Assembly: GCA_947504795.1 (NCBI GenBank) | Contig: CANNJG010000010.1 | Location: 1 to 21,054 of the forward strand | Length of the DNA: 21,054 bases | DNA from: Legionellaceae bacterium | GTDB taxonomy: Bacteria; Pseudomonadota; Gammaproteobacteria; Legionellales; Legionellaceae | Direction: 5' to 3' | Part shown: piece by piece, positions 1 to 7,110 of the stretch | Layout: the number at the start of each line of letters is the position of its first letter | Position numbering within the stretch: position 1 is the stretch's first letter | Program-made: the position numbers and the translations under genes | Notes under the pieces: model-generated | Database searches by the model: none | Told to the model about the DNA's origin: nothing | Seen by the model: only the letters and a program-made list of their open reading frames with translations

Positions 1-2
1 AA

Positions 3-65
3 GGAGTTTTGCACGCCGAAATTGACTTAAAACCGGTAAATGAAACAGGTCGGAGGTCACAATAA
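3..65 (+). CDS. Possible 3' end of a gene entering from the left edge
   Basis: An open frame runs from base 3 to a TAA at 63-65, giving about 20 residues that include HAEIDLKPVNETG, which looks protein-like in composition. Another plus-strand frame closes at base 30, so the assignment is uncertain. If real, the gene would converge on the small minus-strand gene that ends at 129, with the GC-rich hairpin at 68-118 between them. No family can be recognised from so short a tail. Confidence 0.22.
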   Translation, partial: GVLHAEIDLKPVNETGRRSQ

Positions 66-67
66 GA

Positions 68-118
68 TTGGGCGGCGACTGCTCAAGAACAGGTGTCATT
101 GTGGCCATCGCCGCCCGA
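68..118. repeat. GC-rich inverted repeat, possible terminator hairpin
   Basis: The arms GGGCGGCGA (70-78) and TCGCCGCCC (108-116) are perfectly complementary and extend to 11 pairs at 68-69/117-118 if one G-T pair is allowed. The loop is 29 bases. It lies just past the stop of the minus-strand gene at 129 and past the possible plus-strand stop at 65. No T-tract follows on either strand, so it is not a textbook intrinsic terminator. It may instead be a stabilising 3' hairpin or a dispersed palindromic element. Confidence 0.45.
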
Positions 119-128
119 AGTCTATAAA

Positions 129-347
129 TTAATTGCTGTCTGTAGTACCAGTAGTTCCAGGCGTTGCTGAATCCATGGGTGCGGTTGCTCCAGTACCTGC
201 GTTACCATTGCAGCCTGAACAACCAGAACAGTTAGCTGCTCCAGGGGCGCTTTGGGTTGCTGCGTCATCGGCATAAGCAACAGGCGCAACAACAGCGATA
301 GATAAAGCAGTTAAAAGACTAGCGATAGCGAGCGTGGATTTTTTCAT
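129..347 (-). CDS. Small secreted Cys/Gly/Ala-rich protein of unknown function
   Basis: This 72-residue protein begins with a clear Sec signal: MKK, then a hydrophobic core at about residues 5-22, and a likely signal peptidase I site after AYA (residues 24-26). The mature part of about 46 residues is low complexity, rich in Ala, Gly, Thr and Ser. It holds three closely spaced cysteines (C40, C43, C46) in CSGCSGCNG, which could bind a metal or form disulfides. A strong ribosome site (AAGGAA) sits 7 bases before the ATG, and a sigma-70 promoter lies upstream (400-428). I do not recognise a family. The clean signal peptide, ribosome site and promoter together make it a convincing small gene. Confidence 0.75.
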   Translation of the reverse strand: MKKSTLAIASLLTALSIAVVAPVAYADDAATQSAPGAANCSGCSGCNGNAGTGATAPMDSATPGTTGTTDSN

Positions 348-399
348 GATGACATTCCTTGTTTAGTTTAAAATCTAGTATGCTGTCAAGCATAGATAC

Positions 400-428
400 A
401 ATTTATTTTAAATTTGCAGAGACGTCAA
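400..428 (-). promoter_or_regulatory. Sigma-70-type promoter of the small secreted protein gene
   Basis: Read on the minus strand, a TTGACG -35 (423-428) and a TAAATT -10 (400-405) are separated by exactly 17 bases. The expected transcription start is near 393, leaving a leader of about 45 bases before the ATG at 347. A second TTGACA on this strand (384-389) has no convincing -10 partner. Confidence 0.5.
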
Positions 429-471
429 TAGCTAATGTGATTGAAAAAATGAAGTAAAATAGGGTAAGAAA

Positions 472-480
472 TGATACACT
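472..480 (+). promoter_or_regulatory. Possible extended -10 promoter for the PHP nuclease operon
   Basis: TG-A-TACACT (472-480) fits an extended -10 element. No good -35 lies 17 bases upstream, which is tolerated for extended -10 promoters. Transcription would start near 487, giving a leader of about 140 bases before the ATG at 625. That leader contains the long stem at 508-574. Confidence 0.35.
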
Positions 481-507
481 CAGTTTAAACCTAGAAACAG
501 CAGTAGC

Positions 508-606
508 CATCGAAGCGAATTGTTCAAGTATCGTTCGGATATGTTTAGTAGTACGCGCTTTCCATTCGCTGATGACGTCCCGGGAACAACCTGCGCGTTG
601 GACGCG
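508..606 (+). other. Structured 5' leader upstream of the PHP nuclease–yciO–trpS–rluB operon
   Basis: CATC (508-511) and AGCGAAT (514-520) pair with ATTCGCT (564-570) and GATG (571-574), making an 11-pair stem interrupted only by a 2-base bulge. It encloses a 43-base loop with a small inner hairpin (TATC/GATA). A second hairpin, CGCG-TTGGA-CGCG, lies at 594-606, shortly before the GAGG ribosome site. The region carries no recognisable tRNA or known riboswitch. A regulatory leader is an inference from the pairing and from its position before a translation-related operon. Confidence 0.35.
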
Positions 607-624
607 ATCCTAGCATGAGGCTCT

Positions 625-1446
625 ATGATAGATTTACATTGCCACAGTCAATTTTCAGATGGGTTACTGTCACCTGCGGTTTTGATTGATAAAGCAATCC
701 AATTAGGCATGACTTATTTTGCTTTAACAGATCATGACACTGTTGCGGGATACTCGGAAAGTCGCACGGCCGTCGGCGATTCTGGATTACAATTAATTTC
801 GGGTATTGAGTTGTCGGTGCATTGGAAACGCTATGATATCCACATTATCGGGCTGAACATTGATGTCCACAATGAGGCCTTATTGGCAGTTATTCAACAA
901 CAAAGCGATAAACGAATTGACCGCGCTCGCGCAATAGGCAAAGCATTGGAAGCATGTGGGATTCCCCAAGCCTATGAAAAAGCCTGTGTGATAGCCGGCC
1001 ATACGCGCATAGGTCGAGCACACTTCGGCCAATTACTCGTTCAACTCGGATACGTCCCGCACATTAAGGCTGCTTTTACCCGTTATTTGGGCACTGGAAA
1101 AGTCGCTTATGTCCCTTCCTGTTGGATTAATTTACAAGGTGCGGTAACGGCGATTCGTCAGGCGGGTGGACAGGCGGTGATTGCACACCCATTTAAATAT
1201 CGATTGACGCGCACTAAATTATTAACCCTGATTGAAGAATTTAAGTTAGCGGGAGGCGAGGGAATGGAGGTCGTATCGGGAGATATGGTTGACCAAGATA
1301 TCGTGTCCTTGGCAAAGCTATGCAATCAATTTGGGTTACTTGCTTCGTCGGGATCCGATTTTCATGGAGAGAGTCTGTCACGCATAGGGTTAGGGAAGCA
1401 AAAACCGTTACCCTTATCATGTTTGCCCATATGGCATACGTGGTAA
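625..1446 (+). CDS. rnm: PHP-domain phosphoesterase, RNase AM (YciV/TrpH) family
   Basis: This 273-residue protein is close to the usual 280-295 for this family. The metal-binding PHP signatures appear in order: DLHCHSQFSDG near the N terminus, ALTDHDT (about residues 36-42), GIELSVH (about 60-66), AHPFKY and GSDFHG near the C terminus. E. coli RNase AM is a 5'-3' exonuclease that trims 5' ends of rRNA and also degrades short oligonucleotides and 3',5'-bisphosphates. The same role is expected here in the cytoplasm. A GAGG ribosome site lies 6 bases before the ATG. The gene heads an operon with yciO, as in E. coli (yciV-yciO...rluB), which supports orthology. All PHP ligand motifs are intact. 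Confidence 0.9.
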   Translation: MIDLHCHSQFSDGLLSPAVLIDKAIQLGMTYFALTDHDTVAGYSESRTAVGDSGLQLISGIELSVHWKRYDIHIIGLNIDVHNEALLAVIQQQSDKRIDRARAIGKALEACGIPQAYEKACVIAGHTRIGRAHFGQLLVQLGYVPHIKAAFTRYLGTGKVAYVPSCWINLQGAVTAIRQAGGQAVIAHPFKYRLTRTKLLTLIEEFKLAGGEGMEVVSGDMVDQDIVSLAKLCNQFGLLASSGSDFHGESLSRIGLGKQKPLPLSCLPIWHTW

Positions 1447-1492
1447 GGGGTAGCGAATGAGGCGTTACAATATTTTTATAAAGGATAGGTAG

Positions 1493-2125
1493 ATGAGTTT
1501 GATGCTCGCTGTGCACCCTGATAATCCTCAAGCACGATTGTTACGTCAAGCCGTGACTATTCTTGAAGAAGGTGGTTTAATTGTATACCCGACAGACTCT
1601 GGGTATGCGTTGGCATGTTGTATGCACGAGAAGTCTGCATTGGAACGGATACGCGTGTTGCGACAATTGGGTAAAGAGCACCCTATGACGTTGGTCTGCG
1701 GTGATTTATCCCGGTTGGGAATTTATGCACAGATAACCAAACCCATTTTTCGAATGCTAAAAGCGTTTACACCGGGCGCCTATACGTTTATTTTAAATGC
1801 GACGAAAGAAGTGCCGCGGTTAATGTTGCATCCCAAACGCAAAACATTAGGCTTGCGGGTGCCGGATCACACGATTGCTTTGGCCTTGTTAGAGCATTTA
1901 GAGGCACCGCTGATGAGTTCTACGTTAATTTTACCGGGAGCGACTGTGCCCTTGAGTGAACCAGCGGTGATTTACGATATTTTGGGTAAACAGGTAGATT
2001 TAGTCCTTGATGGAGGCGAATGTAGTCAACAAGCCACAACGGTGGTGGACTTGACCGGTGACCATCCGGTTATTCTTCGAGAAGGACAGGGTGATCCCCG
2101 TCCATTTTTAGATATTCATAGTTAA
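1493..2125 (+). CDS. yciO: YciO, Sua5/YrdC/TsaC-family protein
   Basis: At 210 residues it matches E. coli YciO (about 206) and belongs to the YrdC/Sua5 fold, whose other members make threonylcarbamoyl-AMP for tRNA t6A. It carries the YciO-type signature HPKRKTLGLRVPDH in mid-protein and ends with a DLTGDHPVILREGQGDPRPFL-like tail typical of YciO. It is therefore more likely the YciO paralogue than TsaC itself, and its substrate is less certain than TsaC's. An AAGGA ribosome site precedes the ATG. It lies 46 bases after the PHP nuclease gene and 12 bases before trpS, so it is part of the same operon. Confidence 0.9.
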   Translation: MSLMLAVHPDNPQARLLRQAVTILEEGGLIVYPTDSGYALACCMHEKSALERIRVLRQLGKEHPMTLVCGDLSRLGIYAQITKPIFRMLKAFTPGAYTFILNATKEVPRLMLHPKRKTLGLRVPDHTIALALLEHLEAPLMSSTLILPGATVPLSEPAVIYDILGKQVDLVLDGGECSQQATTVVDLTGDHPVILREGQGDPRPFLDIHS

Positions 2126-2137
2126 GCTGAGGATTCG

Positions 2138-3352
2138 ATGTCAGGATTTAGTCATAACAAACGCGTGGTTTCAGGCATGCGGGCAACAGGGCGTTTGCAT
2201 TTAGGGCATTATCATGGTGTCATAAAAAATTGGATAAAGCTGCAACATCAATATGATTGTTTGTTTTTTGTTGCGGATTGGCATGGCTTAACCACTCATT
2301 ATCAACAGACCGGTGACACCGAACGTATTATATGGGAGATGGTGGTTGATTGGTTGGCGTGTGGTGTTAACCCAGGATTATCGCGGATATTTATTCAGTC
2401 ATGGGTCCCAGAACATGCAGAATTGCATTTGTTGCTATCGATGATTACGCCGTTAGGTTGGTTAGAACGCGTGCCTACCTTTAAAGATCAACAAGAAAAA
2501 TTAAAAGAAAAAGATTTGTCGACGTATGGATTTTTAGGTTATCCCCTCCTTCAAGCTGCAGATGTATTAATTTATCGAGCCGATTTAGTCCCCGTAGGCG
2601 AAGATCAAGTTTCTCATATTGAATTGGCTCGAGAGATAGCACGGCGTTTTAACTTTTTATACGGTCGTGAACCTAATTTTACCCAATTAGCGATGGAAGC
2701 CATGCAGAAACTGGGTAAGAAAAACAGTCAGTTATATCAGCAATTTCGTATAGACTATCAACAAAACGGGAGTCATGAATCCCTGACAACGGCTAAGGCG
2801 CTGATTGAATCACAGTTAAATTTATCGATGGGTGATAAAGAACGGTTATACGGATTTTTAGAAGGCACGGGTAAAATTGTATTGCCTGAGCCTCAAGCGC
2901 TGTTAACTGAAACGGGAAAAATGCCGGGTTTAGACGGCCAGAAAATGTCAAAGTCTTATCATAATACGATTAATTTACGAGACGACTTGCAAGGTGTGGA
3001 AAAGAAAATCCGGACAATGCCTACGGATCCTGCGCGGGTTAAGCGCACCGATCCGGGTGAACCTACGGTTTGTCCAGTATGGCAATTGCATCTGGTATAT
3101 TCCAACAATGAAGTGAAACAATGGGTGGAAACCGGGTGTCGCTCTGCAAAAATTGGCTGTTTAGAGTGTAAGCAGCCGGTAATTGATGCCGTGAAAAAGG
3201 AACTACAACCTATTCAGGCAGCCATTAAGGAATACGAGGAAGATATCGGTATGGTGAAGCGAATTGTGCTAGAAGGAAGTGAGCAAGCGCGTGAAGAAGC
3301 GATAAAAACGATTGCAGATGTGCGCCAAGTCATGGGGTTGGATTATAAATGA
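2138..3352 (+). CDS. trpS: Tryptophanyl-tRNA synthetase with a Fe-S-type cysteine motif
   Basis: This class I aminoacyl-tRNA synthetase charges tRNA-Trp in the cytoplasm. The HIGH-type motif is HLGH near residue 23 and KMSKS falls at about 269-273. At 404 residues it is longer than the compact E. coli enzyme (about 334). The extra length includes an insert ahead of KMSKS, a feature of the longer proteobacterial TrpRS. Four cysteines at 312, 334, 341 and 344 make C-x21-C-x6-C-x2-C, nearly the spacing of the [4Fe-4S] site described in Thermotoga maritima TrpRS. A GAGGA ribosome site precedes the ATG. The stop overlaps the rluB start (ATGA), so the two are translationally coupled. In many gammaproteobacteria scpA and scpB sit between these two genes; here they are absent. 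Confidence 0.95.
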   Translation: MSGFSHNKRVVSGMRATGRLHLGHYHGVIKNWIKLQHQYDCLFFVADWHGLTTHYQQTGDTERIIWEMVVDWLACGVNPGLSRIFIQSWVPEHAELHLLLSMITPLGWLERVPTFKDQQEKLKEKDLSTYGFLGYPLLQAADVLIYRADLVPVGEDQVSHIELAREIARRFNFLYGREPNFTQLAMEAMQKLGKKNSQLYQQFRIDYQQNGSHESLTTAKALIESQLNLSMGDKERLYGFLEGTGKIVLPEPQALLTETGKMPGLDGQKMSKSYHNTINLRDDLQGVEKKIRTMPTDPARVKRTDPGEPTVCPVWQLHLVYSNNEVKQWVETGCRSAKIGCLECKQPVIDAVKKELQPIQAAIKEYEEDIGMVKRIVLEGSEQAREEAIKTIADVRQVMGLDYK

Positions 3353-4080
3353 GTCAAGAACGTTTACAAAAAGTTTTAAGTCAAGCAGGGCTCGGGTCAA
3401 GGCGCGAGATGGAGACCTGGATAACGCAAGGACTCATTCAAGTCAATGGCACGCCAGCGCAACTAGGGATGTCTGTTGGGCCTGATGATAAAATTAGTGT
3501 GCGTGGTCGAATGGTCACCAATCCTTTGAAAGTTCAATCCAACACCCGAATCGTATTGTATCACAAGCCGATAGGGGAGATATCAAGCCGCTCAGATCCC
3601 AAATTTGAGCGAACCGTGTTTGATAATCTACCGCATTTAAAGCAAGGTCGTTGGGTGCAAGTGGGGCGCTTGGATATCAATACGTCGGGATTATTGATTT
3701 TTACCACTAACGGCGAGTTAGCTAATCGGCTAATGCACCCGCGCTATGCCTTAGAACGCGAATATGCGGTGCGAGTTTACGGACAAGTGAAACCTGACAT
3801 TATTCGCCAACTCTTAAAAGGCGTTGAACTCGATGATGGCAAAGCTCAATTCAAATCCATCGATTTTCGAGGCGGTGAAGGGATGAACGCATGGTACCAT
3901 GTGGTCCTCTGTGAGGGTCGTAACCGTGAAGTGCGGCGTTTGTGGCAATCGCAGGGAGTGGAAGTGAGTCGCTTAATTCGAATTCGCTATGGTACCTTGA
4001 CAATGCCACGATCATTAGCGCGTGGCGACTATAAAGAATTAACCCCCAAAGAAGTTGATGCGTTTATTGCACAATTGTAG
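3349..4080 (+). CDS. rluB: 23S rRNA pseudouridine(2605) synthase RluB
   Basis: The protein has an N-terminal S4 RNA-binding domain (residues 1-60, QKVLSQAGLGSRRE) followed by an RsuA-family pseudouridine synthase domain. GRLDINTSGLLIFTTNGELA contains the catalytic Asp (D109), and the C-terminal motif is EGRNREVRRLW. RluB converts U2605 of 23S rRNA to pseudouridine. At 243 residues it lacks the long basic tail of E. coli RluB (about 290), but the catalytic core is complete. It overlaps trpS by 4 bases and closes the operon. RluE or RsuA are alternatives, but the operon position next to yciO and trpS favours RluB. Confidence 0.88.
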   Translation: MSQERLQKVLSQAGLGSRREMETWITQGLIQVNGTPAQLGMSVGPDDKISVRGRMVTNPLKVQSNTRIVLYHKPIGEISSRSDPKFERTVFDNLPHLKQGRWVQVGRLDINTSGLLIFTTNGELANRLMHPRYALEREYAVRVYGQVKPDIIRQLLKGVELDDGKAQFKSIDFRGGEGMNAWYHVVLCEGRNREVRRLWQSQGVEVSRLIRIRYGTLTMPRSLARGDYKELTPKEVDAFIAQL

Positions 4081-4102
4081 CGCCAGCGACTTGTTTTTTT
4101 TT
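4078..4102 (+). terminator. Weak candidate terminator after rluB
   Basis: A run of nine T residues (4094-4102) follows the rluB stop closely, but the preceding bases form only a poor stem (ACAA/TTGT with a short GC inside). The T-run and position suggest transcription ends here. The hairpin is too weak to be sure. Confidence 0.3.
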
Positions 4103-4174
4103 ATGATGGTCTTCCTCGTTGGTGCAGGTGGGGATGACACACCATACGCCAACCTTTGATACAAAAAATTCATA

Positions 4175-4203
4175 TTGCTTATATTTTTTTCTTTGTGTAC
4201 AAT
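4175..4203 (+). promoter_or_regulatory. Sigma-70-type promoter of the 294-residue orphan gene
   Basis: TTGCTT (4175-4180) and TACAAT (4198-4203) are separated by 17 bases, and the spacer is strikingly T-rich. The start point would be near 4210, about 38 bases before the ATG at 4248. An AGGTGG ribosome site stands 5-9 bases before that ATG. Confidence 0.6.
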
Positions 4204-4247
4204 ATACCCATTCATTTGTGATACTAACTTATTAATGAGGTGGACGC

Positions 4248-5132
4248 ATGCCCAGTCGTGAATTAGCAGAAATTTCTGAGAAAATCGAAGGATTGAAGAC
4301 TGACAGTCTGGGTAAATTTTATAGATATGCGGCGTTGTTGCATTCGATTACAGTGAGAGATAAAAATAAAAAATACGATGAGTTATTGCCAAAGGACACT
4401 CGAAATTTAAGTCAGCCGATGGCTTTGTTAGGATTTCGAAAACTGGAACTCGCTGCAGGTTCATTAGACCTTCCCTTTTCTGGCCTTATTCGAGAATACT
4501 GTGAACAGTTTGACTATCAACGCTCTGAGTTGGGTGGTGAATGGGCGGTTGCACAGAAACTTGGATTAGCGTATTTTCGCAAAGGACCATTAGCTGATAT
4601 AGCGTTTATTAATCAGCGTATGCTCGCGCATCTAGACATGCCGGTTAGTTCTTCGGATCCAAATCACTCGCTTTACACCAGTATAAATTTTAAAACTATA
4701 GAACTTGATATTCGAGATCTATTGCTCAAAACAAGCAAAGTTCATGAAAATGGGTTTGCCTGTGTGGATAATGGCTTTAAAGTATTGATTGCTCTGCTAG
4801 TCGTTGCAGTCGGCCTGATTGCTGTTGTATCCTTGACGCATGTTTTATTAGGATTAGCGATGATGACAATGGGTGTTTTGGGTGCGTTTTTATGCGTCGA
4901 GCAACTCCAGTTTGCGTTTTCGAAGATGGAAAAATTAATTCGCGAGTGTACAGTAAGAGCCGAACATTACTCTGCTGAAGAAACAGAAACTTCAGTACGC
5001 ATGGAATTTTTTGTCAAACCCATTATCAGGCCCCTAATGTCTAGTGCTCTTACTATCGCAGAACAGCTTGACTTTGGGGGGGTTGAAAAGCAAAGAGCTG
5101 AGATGATTCGTCAATATACACCAGGTGGATAA
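4248..5132 (+). CDS. Orphan membrane protein with a hydrophobic hairpin
   Basis: I do not recognise this 294-residue protein. Residues 1-175 are soluble and mixed alpha in character with no signal peptide. Residues about 178-217 form a continuous hydrophobic stretch long enough for two membrane helices (IALLVVAVGLIAVV, then VLLGLAMMTMGVLGAFLCV). A soluble tail of about 75 residues rich in charged helix follows. A hairpin with both ends in the cytoplasm is the simplest topology. It is transcribed alone from its own promoter and has a strong AGGTGG ribosome site. Unrelated neighbours on both sides give no hint of function. In a Legionellales-like genome, single orphan genes of this kind are sometimes secretion-system effectors, but nothing in the sequence proves that. 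Confidence 0.75.
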   Translation: MPSRELAEISEKIEGLKTDSLGKFYRYAALLHSITVRDKNKKYDELLPKDTRNLSQPMALLGFRKLELAAGSLDLPFSGLIREYCEQFDYQRSELGGEWAVAQKLGLAYFRKGPLADIAFINQRMLAHLDMPVSSSDPNHSLYTSINFKTIELDIRDLLLKTSKVHENGFACVDNGFKVLIALLVVAVGLIAVVSLTHVLLGLAMMTMGVLGAFLCVEQLQFAFSKMEKLIRECTVRAEHYSAEETETSVRMEFFVKPIIRPLMSSALTIAEQLDFGGVEKQRAEMIRQYTPGG

Positions 5133-5188
5133 GCGATTGTTGAACAATAATTTTCAAAATAAAACCTATCGGCTCAAGCAAGCATAAC

Positions 5189-5238
5189 GAATCAATTCAA
5201 AAATCGAGCGCATCATATGCTGAATTGATTCAATTCAA
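5189..5238. repeat. Compound inverted repeat between the orphan gene and rlmD
   Basis: GAATCAATTCA (5189-5199) and TGAATTGATTC (5221-5231) are perfectly complementary over 11 bases. The loop holds a smaller hairpin, GCAT-CAT-ATGC (5210-5220). The right arm also starts an overlapping palindrome, GAATTGA-T-TCAATTC (5222-5236), so the same half-site occurs three times. There is no T-tract. It could be a protein-binding site or an RNA hairpin that protects the upstream transcript's 3' end. Confidence 0.5.
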
Positions 5239-5312
5239 CCTATCCTACCAATTTCAACTATTTCATGATGTAATATGCCACCTGATTGATAGCCTGAATA
5301 AGAAGACTCTGA

Positions 5313-6638
5313 TTGCGTAAATCCCATTCAAAAAAAGCGCCAGTTATGGCCACTGCCGTGATTGAAAAATTTAGTCATGATGGGCGTGGTATTGCCCGGT
5401 TATCCGGTAAAACAACTTTTATAGAAGGGGCTTTGCCCGAAGAAACCGTGACTTTTGAGTACACACGACGTAAATCGGACTTTGATGAAGGCCAACTTGT
5501 TTCAGTAGAGATCCCATCGCCTGAGCGTGTCAGCCCTCATTGTCCCCATTATGCGATGTGCGGTGGGTGTTCTTTACAACATTTGAGCAGTGAGGCTCAG
5601 ATTCAGGCCAAACAGTCATTGCTGTTAGACGTTTTGCTGCGGATTGGGCATTGTCAGCCCGCTGAGGTGCTTACAGCGATGACGGATAACGCTTGGCATT
5701 ATCGCAATAAAGCACGTCTTTCTGTGCGTTACGTTGAAAAAAAAGGCGCAACCCTTATTGGGTTTCGTGAACAATTCAATCCACGCTACATTACGGATAT
5801 TCACACGTGTCCCGTGATTCATGCCAAAGTCGATGCGGCTATCGATGGGTTGCGCCAACTATTAGATGGGTTCGAAGATAAACGCTGTATTGCTCAAATT
5901 GAGTTAGCCGCCGGTGATGATGACGTTGCGCTCATCTTTAGAAATTTATCGCCCTTAAATCAAGAAAATCAGCGTCAATTGATGGAATTTTCTATCAAAA
6001 CGCAGTTTCGGGTGTATCTGCAACCTGCGGGCCCAGAGAGTGTTCAGTTATTTTATCCTCCCGATGCACCTGAATACCTGACGTATCGCTTACCGGCATT
6101 CGGACTAGCGTACCATTTTCATCCTACCGATTTTACCCAGGTTAACAGTGGTATTAATCGTAAAATGGTGAAACAAGCCATAGATTTATTAGCCTTGGAA
6201 CCTGAAGATAGTGTCTTGGATTTGTTTTGTGGATTAGGTAATTTTTCTTTGCCGATGGCGCAACATTGTCAACGCGTGGTGGGTATAGAAGGCAGTGCGC
6301 AGATGATTAAGCGTGCTCAACACAATGCAGATTTAAATCAATTAACCAATGTTGAGTTTGCTTGTGCTAATCTGGAAGAATGGTCTTTAACCCATCCTTT
6401 GGCCCACGGCGTCACTAAGCTGTTATTAGATCCGCCCCGCTGTGGCGCTTTAGCCATTGTTAAGCAAATTCAACAACTTAATCCGGAGCGGATTGTTTAC
6501 GTTTCTTGTAATCCTGTGACCTTAGCACGCGATGCTGAAATTCTCATATCACAAGGGTACCGCTTAGATGCGGCCGGTGTCATGGATATGTTTCCACATA
6601 CGTCGCATGTTGAGTCGATTGCGTTGTTCGTGAAGTAA
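5313..6638 (+). CDS. rlmD: 23S rRNA (uracil(1939)-C5)-methyltransferase RlmD
   Basis: An N-terminal TRAM domain (about residues 12-65) is followed by a Fe-S cluster region with C77, C83, C86 and C166. A Rossmann methyltransferase domain follows with the SAM motif VLDLFCGLGNFSLPMA, LLLDPPRCGA, and the catalytic YVSCNP (C399). The protein ends in the typical MDMFPHTSHVESIALF. The enzyme makes m5U1939 in 23S rRNA using SAM. At 441 residues it matches E. coli RlmD (433). The start is a TTG at 5313 with an AAGAAG purine run upstream. The first ATG (5346) would still spare the TRAM domain but has no ribosome site. It is transcribed alone; relA, a common neighbour elsewhere, is absent. Confidence 0.93.
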   Translation: MRKSHSKKAPVMATAVIEKFSHDGRGIARLSGKTTFIEGALPEETVTFEYTRRKSDFDEGQLVSVEIPSPERVSPHCPHYAMCGGCSLQHLSSEAQIQAKQSLLLDVLLRIGHCQPAEVLTAMTDNAWHYRNKARLSVRYVEKKGATLIGFREQFNPRYITDIHTCPVIHAKVDAAIDGLRQLLDGFEDKRCIAQIELAAGDDDVALIFRNLSPLNQENQRQLMEFSIKTQFRVYLQPAGPESVQLFYPPDAPEYLTYRLPAFGLAYHFHPTDFTQVNSGINRKMVKQAIDLLALEPEDSVLDLFCGLGNFSLPMAQHCQRVVGIEGSAQMIKRAQHNADLNQLTNVEFACANLEEWSLTHPLAHGVTKLLLDPPRCGALAIVKQIQQLNPERIVYVSCNPVTLARDAEILISQGYRLDAAGVMDMFPHTSHVESIALFVK

Positions 6639-6654
6639 ATCCGAACTGTGACGG

Positions 6655-7047
6655 TTAGAAAGGAGAGGCGCTTTTGTCATCAGCAGGAAAAATAATCCCT
6701 AATGAAACTTTGCGTTTTTCCCCTAGCAAAATATTAAATGTTCGACAAGCCGCACCAATAGACATGCATTCGAAACCTATACGCTGTTGCGATAGGGCGT
6801 TGATGATGGCCACTGGCGCATGTTGAAGCGTTGTATGACCAATGAGGATAATGTCGGGCCCTTCCGATAGCAATACGTCCAGATCTGCCGGGGTGAGGGT
6901 ATTTAGGGTCGTTACATTCCATGGAAAATGAATGTGTTGACGGTTGATACGTAACGATTGTGAATAGGTTTGACCGTGAACGATGATGCTGTGTTCACTG
7001 TAGGCATGAATGCTATGTGTTTCGTGCGCTGCTAATTGAATTTCCAT
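6655..7047 (-). CDS. Mth938/NDUFAF3-like (DUF498) protein
   Basis: This 130-residue protein has the Mth938-like fold signature: a beta-rich N-terminal half with IIVHGQTYSQSL and FPW, then PDIILIGHTT and a C-terminal GIGFECMS/AACRTFNILL-type segment. The family (DUF498/DUF598) includes eukaryotic NDUFAF3, a respiratory complex I assembly factor. The bacterial members have no settled biochemical role and no catalytic residues can be assigned. It converges on rlmD, with 16 bases between the stops, and is divergent from the rpfE-like gene at 7111. The two share a 63-base promoter region. Confidence 0.8.
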   Translation of the reverse strand: MEIQLAAHETHSIHAYSEHSIIVHGQTYSQSLRINRQHIHFPWNVTTLNTLTPADLDVLLSEGPDIILIGHTTLQHAPVAIINALSQQRIGFECMSIGAACRTFNILLGEKRKVSLGIIFPADDKSASPF

Positions 7048-7061
7048 AAAGGTCCATTTCT

Positions 7062-7084
7062 ATTATACTAGTATTTGGTATTAT
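7062..7084. promoter_or_regulatory. Divergent promoter region between the Mth938-like and rpfE-like genes
   Basis: On the minus strand a perfect TATAAT lies at 7062-7067, just before the gene starting at 7047. On the plus strand TGG-TATTAT (7077-7084, TG at 7076-7077) resembles an extended -10 for the gene at 7111. Neither has a strong -35 match. The only 63 bases between the two genes must serve both, so the two promoters overlap and may compete. Confidence 0.4.
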
Positions 7085-7110
7085 TCTAACATAACTCAGG
7101 ACAATCCAGA

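Noticed and set aside
511..570. GTTCAAGTA-like segment considered as a tRNA T-arm
   Set aside because: No acceptor stem, D-arm or anticodon arm can be placed around it.
541..618. A 25-codon frame in the leader of the PHP nuclease gene, considered as a leader peptide
   Set aside because: No ribosome site, no Trp or other regulatory codon run, and it overlaps the stem structure that better explains the region.
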